Numbered from the stretch's first letter, positions 1-8,146 are shown. The stretch: 64,000 bases of DNA from Oscillospiraceae bacterium (GCA_015067435.1 SVMM01000004.1:124001-188000), one strand, 5' to 3'. Notes: generated from the sequence alone by a model not told the origin. Translations and numbers: made by a program.

Positions 1-208
1 GGTTCGGAATGTCGCACTCCGGCTCGTCCAGCGCCGCGCGCAGCAGCGCGACGTTCTCCAGCTCGCGCTCCAGCGCCTCCTTCTGCTCCGGCGCGTAGAA
101 CCCCTCCGCGCGCAGCCGCTTCACCCCGTAGGGGCAAACCGGCTCCAGCAGGTCGCGGACGTATTTGAAGCCGATATCCTCTTTTTGCTCATAGGACAAT
201 TCAATCAT
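1..208 (-). CDS. kamC: MutS-like ATPase, KamC-type aminomutase reactivase (5' part only)
   Basis: Only the first 69 codons are in the window; the gene runs off the left edge. The N-terminus contains YVRDLLEPVCPYGVKRLR, which resembles MutS-related proteins paired with KamB in lysine-fermenting anaerobes, where the pair is annotated as the reactivase of B12-dependent lysine 5,6-aminomutase (family knowledge). The ATG is preceded by GGAGG at good spacing. It follows the kamB-like gene on the same strand after about 120 bases that hold two hairpins. The call leans on this neighbour, because the ATPase domain itself is not visible. An ordinary MutS2-like protein is the alternative. Confidence 0.55.
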   Translation of the reverse strand, partial: MIELSYEQKEDIGFKYVRDLLEPVCPYGVKRLRAEGFYAPEQKEALERELENVALLRAALDEPECDIPN

Positions 209-237
209 CTGTCGATCCTCCGGAAACGTCAGATCAC

Positions 238-261
238 AAACCTCAGTCCTCTGAGGTTTGT
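238..261. other. perfect 10-bp inverted repeat between kamB and kamC
   Basis: CAAACCTCAG, a 4-base loop, then CTGAGGTTTG. It lies just upstream of the kamC-like start on the minus strand. No U-tract follows, so it is more likely a processing or attenuation hairpin than a terminator. Confidence 0.5.
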
Positions 262-315
262 CGCCATATTTCGCGGTTGCCGCGCCAGCGGCGAGCGAAA
301 TGGCATCATGCGGAT

Positions 316-342
316 GTGATGGTGCAATTATTGCACCATCAC
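316..342. other. 12-bp perfect hairpin with the kamB stop codon in its loop
   Basis: GTGATGGTGCAA, the loop TTA, then TTGCACCATCAC. On the minus strand the loop is exactly the TAA stop codon of the kamB-like gene. No T-run follows in the direction of transcription. Confidence 0.6.
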
Positions 343-1305
343 GTCCAGCACCGGAACATCTATCACCGCGCGCAGCTTCTCCGCGAACGCCGCGCCGTCG
401 AAGCGCCAGCCGCCCGCGGACACGGGGTTCGCCGTCACCGCCGCGAGCCGCGAGCCCTGCGTTACCGCGAAGCGCACGCCGCGCGCGCAAAGCGCCTCGA
501 AGGTGCCGCGCGTGAGCAGGAGGCAGCTCCCGTCGCGCACGAGCAGCGTCAATCCCTCCTTGTCCGTCCCGCCGCGCAGCAGCGTGCGCGCCTGCGCCTC
601 CGTCAGCGCGCCGGAGCAGAGCAGCGTGTGCGCGCCCGCGCCGCGCCGCAGCTCCGACGCCGACGCGCCGCCCTCGCTCGTCCCGTCGGGGCGGAAAAGC
701 GTCACGCGCCCCAGCTCCGCGCCGGGCGCGGGCATCTGCGGCAGGCTCAAAAGCCTTGCGGCGTATGCCGTCTCCGCGACCACAACGTCCATGTCGCGGT
801 GCAGCGACGCCCCGGTTGACAGCACGCAGGCGCCGTCCGCGGCGCAGGCGGACGGGCTTTTCCGGCTCAGCGCGCCGTCGATCAGCACGCTGTCCGCGCC
901 GAGCGCCGTCAGCTTCGTGCGCAGCGCGCCCATCTGCTCCACGATGGCGGGGCCCGCGAGCTGCACGAATCCGTCGCTCCGCGCGCGGAAGATCACCACC
1001 TCGCCGAGGCTGGTGTAAAGCCCCGTGGCGGCGAGGATCTCGCGCGAGACGTCGCACAGGGGCAGCAGCTGTTCGGCGGTCGCCGCCAGCATCCCTTCGT
1101 AGAGGTAGATCGGCGGCTTGTCCGTCCCCGTGACCAGATCGCGGCTCTCGCCGTCGCGCCCGATGCTCGTCAGCGCGAGACATTCGCCGCCGCGCCGCGC
1201 GTACTCCCGGATCAGGCGGCAGAGCGCCGTGGTCTTGCCCGCGTTTTTGCACATGCCCAGCATCACCGTCACCGGCGCGCCGGACAAAAGCTCCGACAGG
1301 TTCAC
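328..1305 (-). CDS. kamB: KamB-like aminomutase reactivase subunit (P-loop protein)
   Basis: The protein begins with a P-loop near residues 15-23 (GMCKNAGKTT) and a following GRDGE segment, the arrangement I associate with KamB, the partner of MutS-like KamC in clusters for B12-dependent lysine 5,6-aminomutase. The pair is thought to exchange damaged cobalamin for active adenosylcobalamin. I chose the GTG start (325 residues) because GAGAGGGGG lies about 8 bases upstream. An in-frame ATG 19 codons earlier overlaps the promoter and would leave no leader. The kamC-like gene follows. The cobalamin adenosyltransferase gene is divergent, which fits cofactor supply. No aminomutase gene is inside the window, so ornithine aminomutase is an equally possible client. 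Confidence 0.65.
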   Translation of the reverse strand: MNLSELLSGAPVTVMLGMCKNAGKTTALCRLIREYARRGGECLALTSIGRDGESRDLVTGTDKPPIYLYEGMLAATAEQLLPLCDVSREILAATGLYTSLGEVVIFRARSDGFVQLAGPAIVEQMGALRTKLTALGADSVLIDGALSRKSPSACAADGACVLSTGASLHRDMDVVVAETAYAARLLSLPQMPAPGAELGRVTLFRPDGTSEGGASASELRRGAGAHTLLCSGALTEAQARTLLRGGTDKEGLTLLVRDGSCLLLTRGTFEALCARGVRFAVTQGSRLAAVTANPVSAGGWRFDGAAFAEKLRAVIDVPVLDVMVQ

Positions 1306-1333
1306 AGCACAGCCCCCTCTCCGCATTTTGGTT

Positions 1334-1362
1334 ATTCTATCACGCCGCGCGTCGATTGACAA
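1334..1362 (-). promoter_or_regulatory. sigma-A type promoter for kamBC
   Basis: Reading the minus strand: TTGTCA, 17 bases, TAGAAT. The -35 hexamer overlaps the -35 hexamer of the opposing cobO promoter. Confidence 0.75.
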
Positions 1363-1384
1363 GCGCCGCGGCGCGCCGTATAAT
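1356..1384 (+). promoter_or_regulatory. consensus sigma-A promoter for cobO
   Basis: TTGACA, 17 bases, TATAAT: a perfect match to the housekeeping consensus, 35 bases before the cobO start codon. Its -35 box shares five bases with that of the divergent kamB promoter. Confidence 0.85.
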
Positions 1385-1418
1385 GTGTGCGGATTTTTCA
1401 GAAACGGGAGGCTGCGCC

Positions 1419-1940
1419 ATGCGAGGGCTGATCCATCTCTACTGCGGCGACGGAAAGGGCAAGACCACCGCGTCCGTCGGGCTCGCCGTGCGCGCCGCGG
1501 GCGCGGGGCGGAGGGTGCTGTTCGTCCAGTTCTTCAAGGACGGCTCGTCCTCGGAGCTGGACGTCCTGCGCGGCATCAAGAACATCGAGGTCCGCGTCTG
1601 CCCGACGCATTACGGCTTCGTCTGGAACATGGACGAGGCGACGTTCGCCCGCGCGCGCGAGGGCTACACGCGGCTGCTGCGCGGCGCGCTGGACGCGGCG
1701 AAGGACGGCTGCGGACTGCTGGTGCTCGACGAGGCGGTCTCCGCCTGCAACTGCGGCGCGATCCCGGAGCGCGAGATTCTGGACTTCATCGCCTGCCGCC
1801 CCGAGGGATTGGAGCTGGTGCTCACCGGGCGCAACCCCTCCGAGGCGCTGACGGAGGCGGCGGACTACATCACGGAGATGCAGAAGGTGCGCCACCCCTA
1901 CGACAAGGGGATACAGGCGCGCCTTGGCGTCGAATACTGA
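1419..1940 (+). CDS. cobO: cob(I)yrinic acid a,c-diamide adenosyltransferase (CobO/BtuR type)
   Basis: A 173-residue cytoplasmic enzyme that transfers the 5'-deoxyadenosyl group of ATP to cob(I)alamin or cobinamide. The N-terminal P-loop GDGKGKTTASVG and the downstream LLVLDEAV Walker-B-like strand and TGRNPS motif are typical of the CobA/CobO family, and the length is usual. The ATG follows GGGAGG. It is transcribed from a consensus promoter that faces the kamBC promoter, so the adenosylcobalamin maker and the proposed aminomutase reactivase would share a control region. A strong bidirectional terminator follows directly. Confidence 0.93.
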   Translation: MRGLIHLYCGDGKGKTTASVGLAVRAAGAGRRVLFVQFFKDGSSSELDVLRGIKNIEVRVCPTHYGFVWNMDEATFARAREGYTRLLRGALDAAKDGCGLLVLDEAVSACNCGAIPEREILDFIACRPEGLELVLTGRNPSEALTEAADYITEMQKVRHPYDKGIQARLGVEY

Positions 1941-1950
1941 TTCCCGCAAA

Positions 1951-1992
1951 CATAAAAATCACCGCAGGCAGGCGTCTGCGGTGATTTTTATG
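1951..1992. terminator. bidirectional rho-independent terminator
   Basis: A perfect 17-bp stem, cataaaaatcaccgcag paired with ctgcggtgatttttatg, around an 8-base loop. A/T tracts on both sides serve cobO on plus and yhhN on minus. Confidence 0.9.
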
Positions 1993-2013
1993 TAAACTAT
2001 TGTCCGCACCGGG

Positions 2014-2730
2014 TCATTTGAGGAACAGCAAGGAATAGGCTATCAGGAACTGGCCGGGATAGTACGTGAGGTAATTAAGTATGATGTCTACCGGTCGGTC
2101 CCTGCCCTCGCCGAAGTAGGTGCCGCTGAGCACCAGATCAGACAGCGCGAAGAGCACGGCGCCGGCAAACATCAGGTTCAACGTCGTCTCGCGCCAGCCG
2201 TGCAGCGCCGCGAGGCTCCCCGCGAGCAGCACCATCGAGAACAGCATCACGCCGTAGGCAAGCACCGCGCCGCGCAGCTTGCCGTAGTTGAGCTTCATCG
2301 GCTTTTCCAGCGCCGTGTTCACGACGCTGAAGAGCGCGCCGAGCGCCAGCGGGACCACCGCCCAAAGCACCCTGCCGCGCGGCGGGAACTGTGTCAGCAT
2401 TCCCGCGATGTACAGCGCGTGCCCGACTCCGAACACCGTGAAGCCCGCATAGCTGAACGCAAGGTCCTTCTCCGGGAACACGTACTTGAGATCGAGCCAC
2501 ACATCGCCGAGCAGGCCGAACACCAGTCCCAGGATCACAAAGGCGCTCATCGGCCGCGCCCCGGCGGCACGCGCCGACGCGGAGGCGGCGCAGACGGCGA
2601 CCGAGACGAAGATCACCGAAACAACGGACTTGATGACGGCGGCCTTGAGCGAACAGCGCCGCAGCTTTTCCCGCACGTAGACGCACAGGGCAGCCGCACC
2701 GCAGCAGAGCAGGATGTTGCAGGCCAGCAT
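2014..2730 (-). CDS. YhhN/TMEM86 family membrane protein (lysoplasmalogenase-like)
   Basis: A 238-residue integral membrane protein with about eight hydrophobic helices. It carries the family signatures GLLGDVWLDL and FALSDLVLSG, whose conserved aspartates are proposed catalytic residues. Characterised relatives hydrolyse the vinyl-ether bond of lysoplasmalogens, lipids common in anaerobic Clostridia. The start has GAAGGAGGG upstream. It is the last gene of the minus-strand run led by iorA, only 45 bases from the frhB-like stop, so it may be co-transcribed; a functional link is not evident. Confidence 0.8.
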   Translation of the reverse strand: MLACNILLCCGAAALCVYVREKLRRCSLKAAVIKSVVSVIFVSVAVCAASASARAAGARPMSAFVILGLVFGLLGDVWLDLKYVFPEKDLAFSYAGFTVFGVGHALYIAGMLTQFPPRGRVLWAVVPLALGALFSVVNTALEKPMKLNYGKLRGAVLAYGVMLFSMVLLAGSLAALHGWRETTLNLMFAGAVLFALSDLVLSGTYFGEGRDRPVDIILNYLTYYPGQFLIAYSLLFLK

Positions 2731-2775
2731 GACGCTCCCTCCTTCGCGTATCGTCCGGTACGGTACAGGGGTGTG

Positions 2776-3894
2776 CTATTCCTCCGCCGCGGGCAGCAGC
2801 GCCGCGTTCGGCGCAAGGTAGTCAAGGCCGCCGAAGCGCTCGCGCAGCGTGCGCACCGCGGTGCGCTTTTTGCCCATCGACGCGCCCTTGAGCTTTTCGA
2901 GCGCGGTGTCCGGTGCGTCCTTGAACTCCAGCACGCCGCGCGCGCGTGCGAGCTCCAGAAGCTCCTCGCCCGTCTTGCTGCGCACGATGATCTGGTTCCA
3001 CTTCTTGTCGACTTCCCAGCCGTCCGCGCTGCGCGCGCCGCCGACGGAGAGGTCGGCGAACTCCGCCGTCATATCCGCGCAGGCGCGGCACGCCGGACGC
3101 ACCAGCGGCAGCACCTCGTCGAGGTTGACGGACACGGCGTCTCCTCCGCCGCGCGGGGCGAATTCGATGGAATGATACTTGCTCGGCGGGATGTCCACGT
3201 GCGCTGCGCCGGACGCGGCGGCGCGCTTCGTCAGCGCCTCCATGCCGTCCCAGTCGAGGCCCCAGCCGCAGAACAGGCCGATGACGAGCCTGATGCTGCC
3301 GGCGTGGTTGTCGTTCTCCGGCAGCCCCTCATGGCGCATCTTATAGACCGCGAGCGTCTTGCAGGGCGTACCCACAACGCCGAGCTTATGGAGCGTATCC
3401 TCCCGCAGCGCGCGGTTGAGCGCGGCGAGCGTGGGCGGGATCTGGAAGCTGCTGCCCGAGCAGGCGCGCACCTCCGCCGGGTCCGTGACCACGACGCCGT
3501 CGGGGTCGAGCGTATCCTTAGCGCGGGTGAGCACCGCGCCGTCGATGAAACCCTCTCGCAGCGCAAGCTCCGTCAGCGCGGTGACGACGCCGCCGTGCTG
3601 CGCGCCGCCGCGGATCGCCGGATCGGCGGCACGCGCGAGGTACAGCGCGCGGAACGGCCCGATCTCCGGCACGATCTTCTCGTCCGGGAACGCCTTTTTT
3701 CGCAGCGCGGCAAGATCGGTCGGCATACGGGGGCAGAAACGCTGGCAGCGGCCGTCGGCGCGCTCGCAGTCGTAGTAGCCGATCGTGCGGCCGCGGCACG
3801 AGCCCCAGTAGTTGCAAAGCCCCTGACAGGCGCCGCAGCCGGTGCAAAGGTCCTTTTGAATGACCTGAGAATCAAGCGCGTAAGAACTGAGCAT
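2776..3894 (-). CDS. FrhB-family Fe-S flavoprotein (coenzyme F420 hydrogenase/dehydrogenase beta-type)
   Basis: A 372-residue protein with a cysteine-rich N-terminus (C17, C20, C23, C27, C33, C43, C50, C54), with CTGCGACQGLC first, then the FrhB/FdhB N- and C-terminal domains, including GVVTALTE, GTPCK and PACRAC. In methanogens such proteins are flavin-dependent F420 oxidoreductases. In Clostridia, family members are usually flavoprotein electron carriers of unknown acceptor. The ATG has AGGAGG 9 bases upstream; a longer reading to about 4062 is only open frame across the neighbour. It sits directly downstream of iorAB and the small beta-grasp-like gene, suggesting it passes electrons to or from the Ior complex (inference). 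Confidence 0.82.
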   Translation of the reverse strand: MLSSYALDSQVIQKDLCTGCGACQGLCNYWGSCRGRTIGYYDCERADGRCQRFCPRMPTDLAALRKKAFPDEKIVPEIGPFRALYLARAADPAIRGGAQHGGVVTALTELALREGFIDGAVLTRAKDTLDPDGVVVTDPAEVRACSGSSFQIPPTLAALNRALREDTLHKLGVVGTPCKTLAVYKMRHEGLPENDNHAGSIRLVIGLFCGWGLDWDGMEALTKRAAASGAAHVDIPPSKYHSIEFAPRGGGDAVSVNLDEVLPLVRPACRACADMTAEFADLSVGGARSADGWEVDKKWNQIIVRSKTGEELLELARARGVLEFKDAPDTALEKLKGASMGKKRTAVRTLRERFGGLDYLAPNAALLPAAEE

Positions 3895-3907
3895 CTCGTC
3901 CCACCTC

Positions 3908-4171
3908 CTAAACCATGATCTGCGGGATGCCGAAGACCTGTACGTCCAGCGTATCCGCGCCGGAGGGCAGATAGTCCCGCAGGCAGTGCCGCGCCGAGCA
4001 CAGGTGCCCGGCGACCAGAAACGCATAGCCCGGCTTCTGGTGGTAGACGAAGTCATGCTCATAGAGGATCGCGTTCAGCGCCTCGAAGCGCGTGCTGTCG
4101 GGCAAAACCACGGTCAGCACCGCGTCGCTCTCCGGGTGGCGCAGCCGGAGCGTGATGTTCTTCTCCGTCAT
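3908..4171 (-). CDS. small beta-grasp-like protein in the ior operon, function unknown
   Basis: 87 residues. Its start ATGA overlaps the iorB stop, so translation is probably coupled, and its stop lies 13 bases before the frhB-like start. The pattern (alternating hydrophobic strands, a central helix near residues 29-39, TLDVQVFGIPQ at the end) looks like a ubiquitin-like or MoaD-like beta-grasp fold, but there is no C-terminal GG. Two cysteines and a histidine (C58, H62, C63) cluster in the second half. I do not recognise the family; a role as adaptor or electron-transfer accessory is guesswork. Confidence 0.7.
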   Translation of the reverse strand: MTEKNITLRLRHPESDAVLTVVLPDSTRFEALNAILYEHDFVYHQKPGYAFLVAGHLCSARHCLRDYLPSGADTLDVQVFGIPQIMV

Positions 4172-4797
4172 TGCGCGCCTCCTTCCCGGTCCATGGCTTC
4201 GCAGCCCATCGCAAACACCTTCTGGTTCATCTCCAGCACCGCGCCCTTGAAACGCTGCGTCAGCACGGCGGCAAGCGCCTCCCGGTCCAGCGGGGCGCCC
4301 GGCAGGCGGCTGAACGCGCCGAGCAGCGCGATGTTCGCCGCGCGCGCGTCGCCGCAGCCCATGGCGATGTCCGCCGCCGGGATCTCGCGCGCCGCGGCGC
4401 AGAGGGAACGGATCTCCGCTCTCAACGCGTCCATGTCCGGATATACCTGTGCGCCGCGCAGCACGCCCTGCGGATAGATCGGCCGCGGGTCGTAGATGAC
4501 GCGGGTCTCCGCTCCGGCGTAATGCCGCGCGATGCGCAACGTTTCCAGCGGCTCGAAGCCGATGATGAAGTGCGCCTCGCCCTCGGGGATCAGCACGCCC
4601 AGCTCCTGCGTCGCGGAGACGCGCACGTGGCTCATCACCGAGCCGCCGCGCTGCGAGGCGCCGTAGGTCTCGCCGATGGAGACGCGGAAGCCCAGATCGT
4701 TCATCGTGCTGCCCAGCACCTCGGACGCGAGCACGTTGCCCTGTCCGCCGATGCCGCAAATGACGATGTTCAACGGATCGTAACGCAGCTCCTTCAC
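4168..4797 (-). CDS. iorB: indolepyruvate:ferredoxin oxidoreductase, beta subunit
   Basis: 209 residues with the pyruvate-ferredoxin oxidoreductase gamma-type fold. The start has VICGIGGQGNVLASEVL (residues about 11-27), then ETYGASQRGGSVMSHVR, both hallmarks of IorB. It partners IorA to oxidise aryl-pyruvates from aromatic amino-acid transamination to aryl-acetyl-CoA with reduction of ferredoxin. The start overlaps the iorA stop by 4 bases and its stop overlaps the next gene, so the operon is tightly coupled. Confidence 0.93.
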   Translation of the reverse strand: MKELRYDPLNIVICGIGGQGNVLASEVLGSTMNDLGFRVSIGETYGASQRGGSVMSHVRVSATQELGVLIPEGEAHFIIGFEPLETLRIARHYAGAETRVIYDPRPIYPQGVLRGAQVYPDMDALRAEIRSLCAAAREIPAADIAMGCGDARAANIALLGAFSRLPGAPLDREALAAVLTQRFKGAVLEMNQKVFAMGCEAMDREGGAQ

Positions 4798-6674
4798 GAC
4801 TCGTCACCCCCTTCCACCACGATCGCGCCCGCGGGGCACAGCTTGGCGCACACGCCGCAGCCCACGCAGCTCACCGGATCGATGACCGCCTTGTTCTTCG
4901 TGAAGTCCCAGCTGTTGCCGGGGCAGCCCCACACGCGGGAGCAGAACTTGTCGCAGCCGCAGCCGTCGCCGAGGCACTTGTCCTGATCTACGTAAACATG
5001 CGGCCTGGTCTTTTGCTGCTTGCTCTTGAGCGTGGCGCAGGGCTGGCGCAGGATCAGCACCTTGAGCCCCGGCTCCTGCAGGAGCTCCGCCATAAGCTCC
5101 TCCGTGTTTTCCAGGTCGAAGGGGTCCGCCTCCGCCACCTTGCAGCCCATGGCCTCGCAGATCGGGCGGATCTCCATGGGCGCGACCTTGTCTCCCATGG
5201 CGGTGAGGCCGGTGCCCGGATGCGGCTGGAAGCCCGTCATTGCCGTGGCGGAGTTGTCCAGCACCATCAACAGCATGTTGGAGTCGTGATAGCGCGCGTT
5301 GACAAGGCCGGGCAGGATGGCGTGATAGAACGTCGAGTCGCCGCACATGGTCACGACCTTCTGATCGAGCCCGTAGGCGGTCAGCTGGCCGAGGCCCTCG
5401 GCGAGGTTGATGCCCGAGCCCATGCAGTTGCACGCCTGATAGGCGTAGTGCCCCGCCTCCTGGCTGGACATGATGTAGCAGCCGATGTCGCCGATGACGA
5501 CGCCGGGGTTCTTCTCCCGCCGCAGCACGCGCCGCAGCAGATGGAAGGTCGCCCGGTGCGGGCAACCCGCGCAGAAGTTCAGCTCGCGCTCCAAAAGCGG
5601 CTCCGCCGCGCTTTTGCGCTCCGGCAGGGTCTTTCCCACAAGCGACGCCGCCGCGGCGAGCACCAGCTCCGGCGTCAGTTCGCCGATGCGCGGCAGCGCG
5701 CCGTCGCCGCGGCCGGCGAAGCGGATGGAAAAGCGGTGCTTGCCCGCGATCGCCTGCAAATTCCGCTCCAGGAACGGATCGACCTCTTCGAGGATCAGCA
5801 CGTTCTCCGCGTGCTGCAAATAGCGCACGATCAGCTTTTCCGGCAGCGGCCAGAGCGACGCGAGCGACAGCAGCCCCACGTCCTCCGACGCGCCGAGACG
5901 GCGCAGCGCCTCCTCGGCGTAGAGCCGGCCCGTTCCGCCCGCGACGATCAGCTTTTTCGGCTGCTCCGGGCCGGAATAGTGGTTGAACGGGCATGCCTCA
6001 AAGGCTTCCTGCAGGCTGTCCAGCGTCTCCAGCATCGGCGTGTGCCGGTAGCTGACGCAGACCAGCCGGTCCCACTCGCCCACGGCCTTGAGCTCGTGCG
6101 GCGCCTCGGGCAGCTCGCCCAGCGTCACGTTGCTCCGCCCGTGGCAGACGCGCGTCGTCAGCCGCAACAGCACCATCTGGCGATAGCGCTCCGACAGCTC
6201 GAAGGCGTAGGGCACCATGTCCTTCGCCTCCTGCATGGTCGTGGGCTCGATCATGGGCAGGTCCGCCGACATCGCCATAAAGCGAGAGTCAAATTCGTTG
6301 GTGCTCGAATGCGCGCTGGGGTCATCGCTCGTGACGATCACCAGCCCGCCCTTCACGCCGTGCTGCGCGCCGCAGTGCAGCGCGTCCGCCGTGCACAGAA
6401 GCCCGTTTTGCTTGACGATGCAGATCGAGCGCGCGTTCGCGAGCGAGGTCCCGATGCACGCCTCCAAGGCGCAGACCTCGTTCGTCGCCCACTGCGCGTA
6501 AAAGCCGCGCTCCCGGGCGATCTTGCCCAGCATGCCGAGGATCTGCGAGGACGGCGAGCCGGGATACGAGGCGGCGAAATTGATCCCCGCCTCCACCGCG
6601 CCGCGCACGATGGCCTCGTTGCCCTGCATCAGGCAGACCTTGCCGGGCTCGTTGAGGGTCATAGTCCATTCCAT
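4794..6674 (-). CDS. iorA: indolepyruvate:ferredoxin oxidoreductase, alpha subunit
   Basis: 626 residues. The N-terminal pyrimidine-binding region (GNEAIVRGAVEAG, SYPGSPSS) is followed by the TPP-binding region (FCAGCPHR, then GDSTFYH near residue 440 and VLDNSATAMTG) and a C-terminal ferredoxin segment with CVGCGVCAKLCP. Before that last cluster is an unusual second cysteine group (CLGDGCGCDKFC...GC) instead of the more regular second 4Fe-4S motif I expect. The ATG has AAGGTGG upstream. It heads the operon iorA-iorB-small ORF-frhB-like-yhhN behind a recognisable promoter. Substrate range (indolepyruvate versus phenylpyruvate) cannot be read from sequence. Confidence 0.93.
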   Translation of the reverse strand: MEWTMTLNEPGKVCLMQGNEAIVRGAVEAGINFAASYPGSPSSQILGMLGKIARERGFYAQWATNEVCALEACIGTSLANARSICIVKQNGLLCTADALHCGAQHGVKGGLVIVTSDDPSAHSSTNEFDSRFMAMSADLPMIEPTTMQEAKDMVPYAFELSERYRQMVLLRLTTRVCHGRSNVTLGELPEAPHELKAVGEWDRLVCVSYRHTPMLETLDSLQEAFEACPFNHYSGPEQPKKLIVAGGTGRLYAEEALRRLGASEDVGLLSLASLWPLPEKLIVRYLQHAENVLILEEVDPFLERNLQAIAGKHRFSIRFAGRGDGALPRIGELTPELVLAAAASLVGKTLPERKSAAEPLLERELNFCAGCPHRATFHLLRRVLRREKNPGVVIGDIGCYIMSSQEAGHYAYQACNCMGSGINLAEGLGQLTAYGLDQKVVTMCGDSTFYHAILPGLVNARYHDSNMLLMVLDNSATAMTGFQPHPGTGLTAMGDKVAPMEIRPICEAMGCKVAEADPFDLENTEELMAELLQEPGLKVLILRQPCATLKSKQQKTRPHVYVDQDKCLGDGCGCDKFCSRVWGCPGNSWDFTKNKAVIDPVSCVGCGVCAKLCPAGAIVVEGGDES

Positions 6675-6725
6675 AGCGTTTCCACCTTCTTTGCCGCCGG
6701 CGAGACCGGCGGAGCATGATGATAA

Positions 6726-6753
6726 ATTGTATCACATCTGTCCGAGATTTCAA
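6726..6753 (-). promoter_or_regulatory. promoter of the iorA operon
   Basis: On the minus strand TTGAAA, 16 bases, TACAAT, ending about 50 bases before the iorA ATG. Confidence 0.65.
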
Positions 6754-6763
6754 TACGGGGAAC

Positions 6764-6803
6764 AAAAAAGAGCGGAGACGATCGTTTGTCGTCGTCTCCG
6801 CTC
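6764..6803 (-). terminator. rho-independent terminator of the CHAP/SLH gene
   Basis: The stem GAGCGGAGACGA/TCGTCTCCGCTC (12 bp) is followed on the minus strand by six T. Confidence 0.9.
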
Positions 6804-6834
6804 CGGTTTCCGATCCGGTGCTGTCCGCTCAATC

Positions 6835-8082
6835 CTAGTCTCTTTGTTCGCGAAGTTCACGAAGCGCGGCACGGTGCGCCCTTTCCTCGGCTCGCCTCTC
6901 CTCCTCGGTCTGTTCCTCCTCGGACGGCTCTTCCTCGGCAGGCTCCTCTTCCGCCGGCCTGTTCTCACGCGTCCACTCCGCCTCGGGCAGCAGTTCGAAC
7001 AGCGCGCGCGCGATGTCCGCGCGGATGGTGTACGGCGTCAGCAGATAGCTCAGGTCGCCCTCGGAGAATTCGAACGTCCGGTTCCCCAGCCCCACATACG
7101 CCAGCGTGCGGGAGATGATCGCCTGCGCGGACTCGCCGTCGACATAGATGTCCGGATGAAACATATTGTCCTCGTTGATGTCGATGAATCCGGCACAGCG
7201 CGCCGTCATCACCGCGTCATAATACGGGCTGTCCTCCGGAACGTCGACATACTCCCCCGTATCCTCGTCCCAGCCCGAAAGGTCAAACATGCGCATCATG
7301 ATCGCAAGGAACTCGCCGCGGGTCATGCCGTAGCGCGGGGAGAAGGTGTAGGCGCTCGTCCCCTCCATCACGCCCTGCTCGACCAGAAGGTCGATCATAC
7401 CGCCCAGATACGCATACTGTCCGAGATCCACAAAGCCGTCGTGCGCAAGCTCCTCCCGGCTCTCGTAGTACGGAGAGGCATAGCCGTGGATGGTCGGTTC
7501 GTCGAGCGAATAACATTTGACGGCGACGTAGTCGGTCGGCTCGATACTGTAGTTGCGCTGCGGCAGGACCTCCTCGTTGTAAGGGTAGTCGAGGCGGTTG
7601 GTGATCGTGTTCCCCTCGACGGTGAACACGCAGCCGTTCTCCACGCACAGGACATAGCCGACGTGCCGGAGCACTTCCCCGTCCGGATATCTCTCGTTGT
7701 TATAGAAGAAAATCAGGTCGCCCTGCCGCGGCACATAGTCGCCGCCGCGCGATGCGCTCATGTGATAGCATTCCAGCTCCGAAAACTGCCCGACGTGGGA
7801 GGTGCAGCTGCAATCGTTCGGAAGAACGTCTTCGGAAATATGTGCCCTTCTCGCACACCAGGACACGAACATGTCGCACCACGCCCCGTCCTCGAGGCCG
7901 TACCAGTCGCCGAAGCGCGAATAGCCGCCCTCTTCCTCCTCATAGTCGATCTGGGACAACGCCTTGGACACGACCTCCGCGGCCTCCGACCGGTATGCCG
8001 CGTGGATATCGGCGGTCAAAACCGCCGCCAGCAGGGTAAACATCAACAGAACACCGAAACAACGCTTCCTCACAACGCACAA
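6835..8082 (-). CDS. secreted CHAP-domain amidase with SLH-like repeats and acidic tail
   Basis: 415 residues. A signal peptide (positively charged start, hydrophobic stretch to about residue 27, ADIHAA) precedes a CHAP/NlpC-type catalytic domain: GAWCDMFVSWCARRA supplies the catalytic Cys, HVGYVLCVENG the His. Two S-layer-homology-like segments follow (YTFSPRYGMTRGEFLAIMMRMF and the MFHPDIYVDGESAQAII region), and the last 50 residues are almost entirely Glu, Ala, Pro and Arg. Such proteins cleave peptidoglycan cross-links or stem peptides while bound to the wall. It has its own promoter and terminator. Confidence 0.85.
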   Translation of the reverse strand: MCVVRKRCFGVLLMFTLLAAVLTADIHAAYRSEAAEVVSKALSQIDYEEEEGGYSRFGDWYGLEDGAWCDMFVSWCARRAHISEDVLPNDCSCTSHVGQFSELECYHMSASRGGDYVPRQGDLIFFYNNERYPDGEVLRHVGYVLCVENGCVFTVEGNTITNRLDYPYNEEVLPQRNYSIEPTDYVAVKCYSLDEPTIHGYASPYYESREELAHDGFVDLGQYAYLGGMIDLLVEQGVMEGTSAYTFSPRYGMTRGEFLAIMMRMFDLSGWDEDTGEYVDVPEDSPYYDAVMTARCAGFIDINEDNMFHPDIYVDGESAQAIISRTLAYVGLGNRTFEFSEGDLSYLLTPYTIRADIARALFELLPEAEWTRENRPAEEEPAEEEPSEEEQTEEERRAEERAHRAALRELREQRD

Positions 8083-8146
8083 ACCTCCGCAGACGTTATA
8101 TTGTGGTCAACACAGGCGGTAAAGCCTGCATTTTGTATCCTGTCTG

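Noticed and set aside
1306-1418. Cobalamin riboswitch before cobO
   Set aside because: The region is filled by the two promoters and is too short; no B12-box sequence is apparent.
2200-3918. Long open frame on the plus strand opposite yhhN and frhB-like genes
   Set aside because: It is Arg/Ala/His-rich with no domain, and lies antisense to genes with clear motifs and ribosome sites; a product of high GC.
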